The notes: generated by a model not told the origin, from the sequence alone. Shown: positions 10,001-18,888, counted from the first letter of the stretch. The stretch is 19,271 nucleotides of DNA from Tieghemiomyces parasiticus (GCA_027575765.1 JANBPT010000915.1:1-19271); one strand, 5' to 3'. Numbers and translations are program-made.

Positions 10001-11124
10001 CGCAGGCGATGGAACAACACCGCCCGGGCATCCTGATTCCATGTATATCCTAAATCTACATATACCATGGGATAAGACGCCGTCCCATTCAGCCTAATGT
10101 TTTGGATCCCTGGTAGCTTGTCGGCGCTATCCCCCCCCTTTCCAGGCACGTATTAGCGGCCACGGGAGCTCTATGTACTATCGCCGCCACTTTAACCTTG
10201 TCCCTCGTGGACACCTGCTTTAGTTTCTCCTCCACCATAGTACTCGATCGCTCAGCTGGGCAACCTTAGATCTGATGCCCCTTCCCCATCGTGGATAATT
10301 GGATCTGACGAGTAGGCTAAGAAGCTTGTGATAAAGGAACGGTTATCATACTCAGCCGAACAAAATACCAATCGTCTTCCTGCACGCTTCATTAAATAAA
10401 CACCGTCGTCTTCTCCTTGCATCTTTGTATCGACCACGTGGACCCGCTATCTCCCAGGAAGCCACTGGAGCGCAAATACTTCCTGATATGGGCATGGTCT
10501 TCGCTGACCTTTCAGCATCTAGACACTATTCCCCTCAGCTCTGCTTCCCCTCGTCTCGGACGTCGCCTCCATTAGTGTGGCTCTCCCGTCCATGACGACA
10601 CGGACCTCCGCCTCCGCACCTAATCCGATCCGTGCCTCTAATGAAAATGGTACAGGTGTGGATAGATAATGAGAGAGGCGGGGTACGTGAGGTGGACTGT
10701 GTGAAGTGTGTGGCGTGCTCTGGGGAAGGGATGAGAAGAGCGGGAGATGGAGGCCGATGGAAGGCAGACTAACAGGAAGATCCGGGATCACTAGGCTGGG
10801 TGGTGGTGCTGATGGTGCGCCAAGAAGCGCGTCAGACCGGGCCGGACGGCCGGTGGTGTAGCAAACACATATCGGGTATCTGGCAGGCGTAGCAAACCAC
10901 CCCTCCTCCCTCCACTTCACCCGTACTACCCTATTTGGGACGCGACACTAGACAGGTGGGCCCAAAAGGCCAACGGGGCGCTTTCTGAAAACACCCCCAA
11001 CCCTATCCCTCCCCTCTCACCATCACCAACTATCTCTTTGCTTCCTCCGGTCCTTTTCCCCACTCCGTATCTGTCACTCTTCCTCTCAGCCCTCCCTATT
11101 GACATGATTTCATGGCCCCAAATG
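7059..11124. other. Four-kilobase stretch with no supportable gene
   Basis: Many short open frames exist (for example 7081-7365, 8371-8646, 9013-9459 on both strands, 9758-10036, 10519-10920 minus). They overlap one another, often need non-ATG starts, lack convincing splice partners and show no recognisable domain. Both strands are open together around 9018-9460, as expected of GC-moderate chance sequence. No tRNA, transposon ends or long repeats were seen. It may contain regulatory DNA or an unrecognised lineage-specific gene. Confidence 0.4.
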
Positions 11125-11132
11125 TATAAATA
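11125..11132 (+). promoter_or_regulatory. TATA box of the small three-exon gene
   Basis: TATAAATA lies before a pyrimidine-rich stretch. Reading on from it, the first ATG is at 11430, about 300 nt downstream, which supports that start codon. No ATG of any frame lies between. Confidence 0.6.
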
Positions 11133-11429
11133 TCCCGGACCCCGCCACCTCATCCTCCTCCTCCTACACTCCACTCCTTGGCCACCTCGCTGAATTCGTT
11201 TCTACACGGACCTGCTCCCAACTGGCCCTCACCCAGCACCCTTTACTCGCTAGGTGCCAAACAATTTGACCATCCGCTCTATTGTGTCCCCAATACAACC
11301 AACTCGTGGTTTGCTTTCTCACCCACGTGTCTATCGCATTTTGGTCGGACTAGTTGGGCAACTCTCTCGGTCACACTCCCCCCTCCCTCCCAAGCCGACA
11401 GCCACTCATTGTTCTAACTCCACTAGAGC

Positions 11430-11898
11430 ATGTCCAATCTTACATCGGACGGTCTTCGGGCCGAAGGTAAGTGACCTCTCGCTCTCTCTATCACTTTGGG
11501 TAGACAGGATTGTTATAAGGGAGGTTGTTAAGTCGTCTTATCTTTCCCTCACCCATTCTCACAGAGCTGACCAGTGTCCAATTGCGCGTTCCCTGCGCAC
11601 CAAAGTCTACAATTTTAGTCCCCAACGGACGAATACACTGCCCCTCCGTGTCTGTATCTCTCTCATCATCCCCCCTTCCATGTTCGCCCCCCCTCTCTCT
11701 CTCTCCTTACCATCTGCCTGTGCTGTAGATCGCATCGTTTTCATTGACCTGGCTACGAACCAAGAGCATAAAGGCCAAGTGGTCATCGCCAACCCCGAGG
11801 CCGACGTGTTAGGAATCTACATGATATATCAATTCGAGGTACGCCGCTACACCTACAGCGGTATTAAAGTAGTTAGCAAGGACGAAGACAACGAATGA
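11430..11898 (+). CDS. Small three-exon gene, unknown product (about 97 residues)
   Basis: Exon 1 (11430-11466) encodes MSNLTSDGLRAE and ends at a strong GTAAGT donor. Exon 2 is best taken as 11567-11653, after the second AG of a CACAGAG acceptor. Exon 3 is 11729-11898, after a CTGTAG acceptor with a long CT-rich tract. Phases agree (37, 87 and 170 nt), giving 97 residues. A donor at 11648 instead of 11654 would give 95. The exon 3 frame looks clearly coding: RIVFIDLA, a QVVIANPEADVLGIYMIY beta-like stretch, YTYSGIKVV, then an acidic tail DEDNE. There is no signal peptide or membrane segment. The start is the first ATG after the TATA box, and tandem AATAAA signals follow the stop. The three exons share one frame that also stays open across both introns, so a single 11254-11898 open frame appears. 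I do not recognise the family. The join positions are less certain than the presence of a gene. Confidence 0.6.
11685..11710 (+). repeat. C/CT-rich pyrimidine tract before the exon 3 acceptor
   Basis: A C run followed by CT dinucleotides, then CTTACC about 15 nt before the TAG acceptor ending at 11728. It fits the polypyrimidine tract of the second intron of the small gene, although it is longer than usual. Confidence 0.55.
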
Positions 11899-12030
11899 GC
11901 CGACTTTCATCCTGATAAAAAAAGGAAAACACCAGAAACAAAGATATAATGGGTTGCCACAACCCCACTTGACCACATTCCATTTTGACAGCCGGCTGTA
12001 CTTTTGGCACAGTTCTCAGATTTGCGCCGG

Positions 12031-12040
12031 AATAAATAAA
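12031..12040 (+). terminator. Tandem poly(A) signal of the small three-exon gene
   Basis: Two overlapping AATAAA motifs (AATAAATAAA) lie 133 nt after the stop at 11898, on the same strand. Confidence 0.5.
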
Positions 12041-13128
12041 CGGTAGACGTTGACGGATTACCCCTAATGAACCCGAGATATTTGCTTCATGTCGGTGGCA
12101 AAGATATAGCAGCACGGGTAGCCGGAAAAAGGATATATATATACATAATGCTGTGCGGTTCCCCCACTTGCGATCGAAGAGAGGCCAAACCATCGCCCCC
12201 CTACCTAGCATGGATGGCCAGGAAGAAACTTTACCGAGGATTTGAGCAGCCTTTATTACTATGCCTTTACAATACCCCTCCCTTAATTAGCAGCGCACAT
12301 TGGCTTCCGCTGTAGCACTGCCCATATTCCGTAATCATCAGCTTTGCCGGGGAGTGACAACTCGCTTCGATAAAGCTCAACGCTGCCCGTTCGGACCACC
12401 CCTCTCTACAGTTACCACCTTCGCCCCTTTCTCCTTCTCCTTCATTACTACTTCGGCCACCCACGCGCCGAAGAAACGGCCACTAGCCCATTTGGGGTTA
12501 GCTAAGCGGCTCGGCTCTATGGCTACATATTCGGCCTCGAGATCCAAGCTTTTGATTTCCCAACTCTTCGCCAATCTTCCCACACCATGCCCTGAAGTTT
12601 GCAGTAAACGTTAATTTCCCGCACCCGTCGGGTTCTGCCCGTTGGTGAGAGATTCGGCAGAAGTAACTTTTTCAAGAGTCCTCTCACCTGCCAGGTTGTC
12701 GGCCAATATATATTATAGAGGCAAAAGCCTATCTCGCCGAAACGGAGACTTAGTTGGCCGGGTAGGGCCGTCTACATATAGATGCAAGAAAACATGAGCA
12801 TGGGTATAACCTTAAGACTCCAGAAGATATTATGTCGGGACAAGGGCATTCTTTCGGAGTAAAGCGGTTACTGCTGAATAGGCTCAAGGACGATACGGCA
12901 ATGTAAAATAAATAGAAAATCAACCGGTCCGTAGCCAACCACACTAAATCGGCTAATGAGCCAAGTAAGTGGGATGGATGGAATATACTAGCTACCTCCG
13001 ACCCGAACTGGATCAATACGGAAGCGTAGAGTCCCGAATAAGATGATGAAGGACGAACAGGAGAGAAGGCAAGGAAGAAAGGTAACCTCCAGACCTAACC
13101 CTCCCCTCTCACAAGGCAAGTGGAATAC
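12041..13128. other. Intergenic stretch between convergent genes
   Basis: Frames at 12300-12614 (TTG start) and 12377-12583 (minus) overlap antisense to each other and show no domain. Other frames are shorter or AT-rich. No RNA gene was seen. The stretch separates the plus-strand small gene from the minus-strand Nudix gene, so it should hold both 3' ends. Confidence 0.45.
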
Positions 13129-14579
13129 CTACGAGGCGAATGAAGGGCCTGGGAAGGGCGGGGACCGGTGTAAGCTTGCGATAATCTCGAGGTAATCTGG
13201 TTCGTTCTCCGGGGTTATGAGGGCGTGGCGAACCATGAAATCGATGGCCAGAAGGGCACTGTTGGGTTTGAACTCGCCGGCCAAGAGTTTGGCCCGCAGT
13301 TCGTCCATATCCATCAGGTAAAAGGCCTGCACTTCGCCGTCGCAGGGGCGCAGCGGGTAGTCGGCCGGGATCTCCAGGTCGAAGGCAAACTGGACCTCGG
13401 GTTGCATCCCCCGCACGGTGGACGAGTAGTAGGTCACGGTGCCGACCGGCTGCGCCCGCATAGCAATGGTCGCTGGTAGGCTGGCTTCCTCGTGGCACTC
13501 CTTGATGACGGACCCCAGGACGCCATCGCCGAAGGTGATGCCACCGGCCACCTGGTCAGAGAATCCAAACCGGGAAAAAAGGGGGTGGATGGGTGAGGGT
13601 GGTGCAAAGCGGTGGTTAGAGAGGGTGCGGTCGGCTGGTGGCTGGGCTGTAGTACTTAAGTGCTACACACCCAAACAGCCACTAGGACATTCGGGTTGAC
13701 CAAAACTATCCTCAGCGAAAATGCCGCCATGTTGAATCGTACTCCGATAACTTACCACGTTATCCAGCATGGACGGGTAGGTGGGCTTGGTGGCGCTCCG
13801 GCGGGCAATCCACATCCGCAGGGCACCGTCTGGTGTGCGGTGGTAGCCATTGACATGGACGCCATACGTCATGATACCAAAAATAGGCGTGGCGGCACGT
13901 TCCATGGTAAAAGCCGCACGTTTAGGGTAAGTGTCCTCGCCATATACGGGGAGCTGCTCGTTACGCCAACCTAGGGAGTTTGATCCACAAGCGCGAGTCA
14001 AGCGGACAGTTGGTTAAGGTGGTCAACGGGTTAGATTCAACTTATTGGTTCGAAGGTACCGTACGTCAACGAGCGGCCGCTCTGACATTTCTCCTCTCCT
14101 TCTCCTCCCCCTCCCCACCCTTCAACTCCGCCGTTCCTAGCTGGCTTACCTTCCAAACAAGGAAAGAATCCACTGGCACGCAGGGCCAGGATGAACTGGT
14201 GGAAGACCCGCGTACGCTCTTCGAACGATTTGAGGTGGTTGGCTAGCAAAACCTTGGCGTAGTATTCGCCCACCCCCAGTAGAGGCTCGCTGTCGGCCTC
14301 AAGCTCGACGGGCTGGTGGGTTTCTGGAGTATCGCGATGAGCGGTGAAAAACTCGAAGGGTACGTCAGACGCCGAGGTGAATTTCTGAGCCGTACGCAGA
14401 AAGGCCGGTACGAAAGCGGCATCGATGTAGCCGATGAGACGTTCCTGGTCGCGGTCCACCGTACGAAAGGTGAACGGCACCGGCCGCTCGTCCTCGGTGG
14501 GGTACTCTTTGGTGGTGAACGGGTAGGTCACATTGTCGCAGGCCTGGCAGACCTCGAGAAGGTTAGCAAACTCGCCCAT
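13129..14579 (-). CDS. DUF4743 / Nudix hydrolase family protein (three exons)
   Basis: Exons are 14579-14150, 13970-13756 and 13551-13129, joined at GTAAGC and GTAAGT donors with CCTAG and CCAG acceptors; phases agree and give 355 residues. Residues 1 to about 130 form the N-terminal DUF4743 region that precedes the Nudix fold in these proteins. Exon 2 carries the family signature YGVHVNGYHR and the stretch RMWIARRS...KPTYPSMLDN. Exon 3 opens with VAGGITFGDG and a Nudix box ending KECHEEASL (about 232-240), which supplies the metal-binding glutamates. The first Nudix glutamate is replaced by Asp224; that position seems loosely kept in this subfamily. Members are often named 'thiamine pyrophosphokinase-related', and some plant and yeast relatives act on thiamine-diphosphate derivatives. 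By family, it hydrolyses a nucleoside- or thiamine-diphosphate-linked compound. The substrate is not evident, and no targeting peptide is evident. Confidence 0.92.
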
Positions 14580-14754
14580 GCGGATAGAGGTGGCGAGTTA
14601 GAAAGGCAAGAGGGGGAGGAATGTAGGAATGTTGAGAGGTGGGGGTGGTGGAGAGTGCGTTGAACAAAAGGAGGTAATTAGCGCGAATAGGCCACCGGGT
14701 GGAAACAGTTTAGACGGGTGGTGTGTAGTCACCATAAAGGGGCCAGTAGAGAGG

Positions 14755-14767
14755 CTATATAGATTGG
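14755..14767 (-). promoter_or_regulatory. TATA-like box of the Nudix gene with adjacent CCAAT
   Basis: On the minus strand CCAAT sits directly before TATATAG, about 176 nt upstream of ATG 14579. An ATG at 14734 lies about where transcription would start and so may not be in the mRNA. The leader after that is pyrimidine-rich. Confidence 0.45.
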
Positions 14768-15268
14768 CGGGGGCAGAACACGGAAGGCCAAGTGCACGCG
14801 TAAAAAAAATATGACAAGTATGTGAACATGGGACTACTCTGCCCTGACTGGTTCAGGGGGTGATGGAGGTAGGGAGTTGCACGAGGGTTCATTGCTTAGC
14901 GGCAGCGGGACATATCGGCGCACCCGTCCTCCCATTGGGAGAGTGAGCGTATGGGCCGGGCGGGTGACTTGGATGGGGGAGGGAGATTGCAGAGAGACCG
15001 TGGGGGCCACTGAGGCCTAGTAACAGGCTTGGTCATGGTGGGGCCGCGTCAGCCCTCTCCCTCTCTCCGGCCTGACCCGTCCGCCGGGTTTCGCCGCACT
15101 ATACTGATCGCCAGAAAAGTGGCATGGACCTGGCAGTCTGGACGGCGGTGTACTTGGGGGGGGGTCTCGACTGCCCCAGCCCATGGTCATGCATGAAGGA
15201 TGCACGATCCTAGAGCCATAGAACTACGACGATCGCACTTCTGGACCAGGGCACTTGCTTTAACTTAC

Positions 15269-15269
15269 T

Positions 15270-15302
<33 letters not shown>
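15269..15302. repeat. Compound (CA)n(TA)n microsatellite
   Basis: About ten CA units run directly into about five TA units. This is a clean compound dinucleotide repeat in intergenic DNA and a likely length-polymorphic marker. Confidence 0.9.
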
Positions 15303-16360
15303 GAGCCTTGGGGATGGAATCAGTACTTGTGTAGGGGGTGCTTAAACTCTCCACCGCATTGCTACGGTTGGATACAGCAAGTGATATCATAGTAATGTTC
15401 CTAGTCGAAAGCGACGGGAAAGAAGTGGTGAATCAGGTAGCAGCATGGGCGCTCGTGCTAATCTCTGCGGTACCTGGGTGACTGTTTACTGACCAGTGGG
15501 ATGTAGATTTAATTAGGTGCTGTCCAGCACGGCTGAAGGTAACATGACTGAAACTCAATAGCCTGGAGGAGGAGGGCAGGAGGAGTCCGGAATACCCGGA
15601 ATGTAGGCGCGAGCCACGGAGTACCCGGCGTATCAGTTCCGATGGAATGTGTACATACGCTTTGATTTTTCAAAGCGGGTAACCCCTCGCTCAGAATTGT
15701 AGATGAAGAGACTGGGCGATCAGGGTCTCTGGAAAATACATATATGTAATTGAGGAAAGGCCAGGGGGGGAGGGAGATGGAATTATCTCAGCTAGGGCTA
15801 TCACATTCGGCGAGATACACCAAAGCAGAAATGAAGCTTTGACAGTAAGCGTAGGCGAGCGGTGTGTGCTTTATGTTAATATTCAATATAATAAAGCCGG
15901 GCTTACCGCCTGTATTCTGTAACATTAGGGCCACCCGGGTTTTATGTAAACCTAGTAGCCCAGGTTTCATTCCAATCCATTGCCAAAAGGGACCGTTGCC
16001 CTTCGGCATCAATGTCGATCAAAAGCAGCAGCATGAGCTGGGCTTTCTCGTGGTTGGTTTAACACCACCACCACCACTTGCACACTGGTTTCTCGGACCT
16101 CAGGATTTGGCTCTTTCTATCACGAGGCCGCTGCCATGATCGATAGCCCGACTGGAACAATGTCAGATCAAGTAGTAGCAGGAAAAGTGTATTCAATCCT
16201 CCTTTAAAGGCGGCTACAGAGGCGAGCTAGGCCGGTCTAGCTTACGCCGTTATCACCGGTACAATGATGCGAGTGTGTTCAGCCCGGGCTACCGATCAGG
16301 TCCACTTCAACTCCATCATGCAGTAATAACCGTTATTCGGCCAGTACTCTTGATTATGTA

Positions 16361-16366
16361 TTTATT
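16361..16366 (-). terminator. Possible poly(A) signal of the homeodomain gene
   Basis: TTTATT on the plus strand reads AATAAA on the minus strand, 322 nt beyond the homeodomain stop codon. The distance is long but possible, and no closer canonical signal was seen. Confidence 0.3.
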
Positions 16367-16519
16367 GACTTATGAGTTGAGTTAATGTGGCAGGTAATGT
16401 TCACTTCGGCACCGGTGGTACTTATTAAGGGAGATTAGGTATATAGCAGGCTGCGCCATATGGGTTGGACGCGGATGGGCAGGGAATTGGGGCTAGCAAG
16501 GAAGCCTTAAATGCGATGT

Positions 16520-16600
16520 GCAAGAGGAGGGGGGGGCAATGCTTGTGTACAAATAGTGCGAGGAAGTAGAGGGGGAGGGGGAGAAAAAAAAAAGAAAAGT
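16520..16600. repeat. Purine-rich low-complexity tract downstream of the homeodomain gene
   Basis: G/A-rich on the plus strand (runs of G, then GAGGGGGAGGGGGAG followed by an A run), hence C/T-rich in the homeodomain transcript's 3' region. It is probably part of the 3' UTR. Confidence 0.55.
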
Positions 16601-16687
16601 GCAGCGGGTAAGGGGTCGGAGAGGTAGACCGATAAGGGGCGACGAGCCAGTCGAAGGGTGGCCACCAAAGTCTAGAGGGGGACCAGC

Positions 16688-18229
16688 TTAGCGGCAAAGG
16701 GATGGACGTGACGGTTCGGCTGGACCGGGCAGCAGAATGGATCGTAGAGAGGGCAGGCTGATAGAGGGTCCGCTGATGGTGTTGCGGCGCTGCAGATCGT
16801 GGCGGGTACGCGGCAGGGTGGTGGCGGTGGTGGTGGTGGCAGCAGAACTGTTGCCCTGGTCGTTCTCGGATGCGGGGCTCAAGGGCTGTGTGAGGAGTGG
16901 GGCCAGTTGGACCCGACCGGCACCGTCCATCTTACCGCTCACGGGCGATGAAGCTGTCTCTTTGTCTTGGACATAGGTAGCTGCGGTAGCTAGCATGTCG
17001 AAGGGATCGCCGCCACTACCACTACCACTACCGGCCAAGGGTGTGGAGGATCCCGGGGTGGCGCACAGGGGTGGGGTGACGAGCGACGCGGACCGCAGGC
17101 GCCCGGTTTCGCTAAACCCGGCCGGGTTGGACCGCTTGGCTGAGTGCACAGGCCAGGGGGTTGTGGCGGTGGCTCGGGTCGGAGAAGCGAAGTCCGGGTG
17201 GTGTGCGCCGGGACTGGCCAGTGGGGAGGCCAGGTGCGGATGATGCTCGTACGGTGGGCACTCGATGGGATGCGGAAAAGGCATGGCCGCGGTCCCGTTA
17301 TAGCCTGACGACGAGTAATACGGCGGGTAGTCCGGGGAGTGAGGTGAGGAAGAACCCGGAGTTGGATAGGATGTCGGGTGGTGGTGGTGCTGACTGTAGT
17401 GATAGCCGTGGGGCGGCATCGGTAAAGGGGCTGGCCGGTGAGAGGGGTGTGAGTGCAGCGGTCCGGCGTGGAACGTAGGGGACAGGGATAGGGCGCCAAA
17501 GGCTGGCGTGGGGACCGGTGGGACGGGCGGCTTGGCTGGACCGCCCACGGTGTAGGGAACGCCACGGGGCCCCCCGACGGAGTGACTCCCCCGGCGGGTA
17601 CGGAGGGGCCCGTTGGCCAGAGGTAAGACTCGAACGGCCGGCGCCGCACGGTACGGCGAAACTGCGTGCGGGTGGTGCGGGGCCAGTGGTGGGTGCGGGT
17701 TACGGTACCCACGTTGGGATTGGCTCATGGCGGCGCCGCCCGTTTTGGACTGGTCGCAGCTCACGATAGGTACAAACTGGTAGGCCATACCGATCCCGGC
17801 GTCCGAGATGGAGCGGCAGCGCCCATGGCGGGCCTGTTCGCCCTGGTACCGCAAGGCCTGGGCGTTAGCCCGTTCACGATTGACCTTGGCCCGGCGGTTT
17901 TGGAACCAGACCTGAATGTCGCGGTTGGTCATATGCAGCCTCTTAGACAGGTCCTCCCGGATTTCGTAGTTCGGTGTGTCCGTCTGGGCGAACACCTCCG
18001 TAAGCAGCTTGAGTTGCTCCTCCGTGATCTTGCGGCGCTTGGGCTTAGCTGGTGAGCCCGGGACGACCGGGTAGGCGTAGTGGGCGACGGGGGCCAGAGT
18101 GGGGAGGGAGGCCGCCGGGGTCCGTTCCGTCGTCACGGGAGCGGTTGGTTCTGACTTTGCAAGTACCTCAGGGTTGAGAAGGTCGGCAAGGGGTGACCCC
18201 GACTGGGATGGAGATGTCTTTGCCTGCAT
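16688..18229 (-). CDS. Homeodomain transcription factor (single exon, 513 residues)
   Basis: A 60-residue homeodomain lies at about 61-120. It has a basic N-terminal arm KPKRRKITEEQ and recognition helix TNRDIQVWFQNRRAKVNRE. The invariant W48, F49, N51 and R53 positions are present (residues 108, 109, 111 and 113), with Gln at position 50 (residue 110), which usually favours TAAT-type sites. There is no three-residue loop insertion, so it is a typical and not a TALE homeodomain. Residues about 140-480 are Pro/His/Ser/Tyr-rich and probably disordered, with a HHHH run, a GSGSGSGG stretch and a poly-Thr stretch encoded by trinucleotide repeats. The C-terminus has a compact ISLPSLRSILLPG motif that may be a functional short motif. 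It is expected to act in the nucleus; targets are unknown. ATG 18229 is supported by continuous coding character from it. A short upstream ORF precedes it in the likely leader. The 240-codon frame at 16990-17712 is a shadow. Confidence 0.95.
   Translation of the reverse strand: MQAKTSPSQSGSPLADLLNPEVLAKSEPTAPVTTERTPAASLPTLAPVAHYAYPVVPGSPAKPKRRKITEEQLKLLTEVFAQTDTPNYEIREDLSKRLHMTNRDIQVWFQNRRAKVNRERANAQALRYQGEQARHGRCRSISDAGIGMAYQFVPIVSCDQSKTGGAAMSQSQRGYRNPHPPLAPHHPHAVSPYRAAPAVRVLPLANGPLRTRRGSHSVGGPRGVPYTVGGPAKPPVPPVPTPAFGALSLSPTFHAGPLHSHPSHRPAPLPMPPHGYHYSQHHHHPTSYPTPGSSSPHSPDYPPYYSSSGYNGTAAMPFPHPIECPPYEHHPHLASPLASPGAHHPDFASPTRATATTPWPVHSAKRSNPAGFSETGRLRSASLVTPPLCATPGSSTPLAGSGSGSGGDPFDMLATAATYVQDKETASSPVSGKMDGAGRVQLAPLLTQPLSPASENDQGNSSAATTTTATTLPRTRHDLQRRNTISGPSISLPSLRSILLPGPAEPSRPSLCR
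16816..16845 (-). repeat. Trinucleotide repeat encoding Thr/Ala-rich run
   Basis: A GGT/GGC-type repeat on the plus strand (GTGGCGGTGGTGGTGGTGGC) that reads as ACC/GCC codons in the homeodomain protein, giving an AATTTTATT-type run near residues 463-471. It is a likely source of length variation. Confidence 0.7.
17014..17034 (-). repeat. Hexanucleotide-like repeat encoding Gly-Ser run
   Basis: CACTAC-type units repeated on the plus strand read as GGTAGT on the coding strand and give the GSGSGSGG stretch of the homeodomain protein. Confidence 0.65.
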
Positions 18230-18238
18230 AGTTGAAGG

Positions 18239-18370
18239 TTATGAAAGGGGAAGGCTGTAGGGGTGGGGGGGCCAAAATTGGCAAAACGAGAGGGGAGTGG
18301 GAAGAGGGGGGAAGTAGGGAGGGAGAGGTGACAGATAAAGGGACGTCCAAGGTGCGCTCGACCTACCCAT
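18239..18370 (-). promoter_or_regulatory. Upstream ORF (43 codons) in the homeodomain gene leader
   Basis: On the minus strand an ATG at 18370 opens a 43-residue Pro/Ser-rich frame that stops with TAA at 18239-18241, 9 nt before the homeodomain ATG. It is the only ATG between the TATA box at 18888 and the main start. If it is in the mRNA it would be met first and could lower translation of the main frame. Its peptide is pyrimidine-tract-encoded and probably not functional in itself. Confidence 0.45.
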
Positions 18371-18880
18371 TCGAGGTAGGGTTATCGAAGGCCAATGCTG
18401 GAGTGGTGGATGGTATGAGGAGCTAAACCCGGGGGGGGTACAGAACCGATAAATGAAGCGTGCAGTAGACCACGCGGTAAGAGTCTGATAAGTTAAAGTT
18501 CTGGCGAAGTTGGGCGGGTGGCTTGGCCCGGATGAGGAGTACGCGACTGCAAGGTTAGGCCTGAGAACGGTGAGGCTAGAGTTTTCGCCAACAAAAGGAT
18601 TATATCAAATTGGGTAATCCGGTGGGAATGGGGACAGGTAATAGGGTTGGCGTGGCCAGCGTGACGGGTGTGAAAAGGGGTAATGTAATATAGTTATGTG
18701 GTTCCAAGTGGCAAAGTAATAGTAAGTGGTTCCCTCGTCCGAATGCGGGTAGCAGCGTGCACACAAGCAAAAACGACAGGAAGGAGCAGAAGTCAAAATG
18801 GCACAGGAATAGCTTGGGGAAAAAAAAAAGACAGGACTAGCTTAACTGGCAAGCGTGGCCGGGAGGGGCGGACGGCATAG

Positions 18881-18888
18881 CTTATATA
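18881..18888 (-). promoter_or_regulatory. TATA box of the homeodomain gene
   Basis: TATATAAG on the minus strand, about 650 nt before ATG 18229. This implies a leader of roughly 620 nt, long but common for fungal regulators. No good splice-donor motif was noticed in the leader. Confidence 0.5.

Larger units (their letters stand above)
14768..16687. other. Mostly non-coding stretch between two minus-strand genes
   Basis: No complete gene is supported. It holds a dinucleotide microsatellite (15269-15301), a purine-rich tract (16520-16600) and one possible minus-strand exon near 16009-15903. The last 300 nt or so should include the 3' UTR of the homeodomain gene. Confidence 0.45.

Noticed and set aside
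10519..10920. 133-codon minus-strand frame
   Set aside because: Ser/Pro-rich translation from a biased strand, with no recognised domain, promoter or splice partner.
11254..11898. A single 214-codon plus-strand frame
   Set aside because: It starts at GTG and runs through two pyrimidine-rich introns with consensus splice signals; the first ATG after the TATA box is 11430, so the spliced model is preferred.
9026..12223. A 14-nt exact repeat (ATGGATGGCCAGGA) at 9026 and 12210
   Set aside because: Similarity does not extend beyond the 14 nt; a match of this length is plausible by chance in a 19-kb window.
12300..12614. 104-codon plus-strand frame resembling a mitochondrial presequence
   Set aside because: The start is TTG, an antisense frame covers the same span, and no downstream exon or domain was found.
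14046..14060. GGTTCGAAGG, resembling a tRNA T-loop
   Set aside because: No acceptor stem, D-loop or anticodon arm could be built around it, and it lies in an intron of the Nudix gene.
16990..17712. A 240-codon minus-strand frame inside the homeodomain gene
   Set aside because: It overlaps the homeodomain frame on the same strand in another phase, and its Pro/Arg/Thr-rich translation is a by-product of the low-complexity codons.
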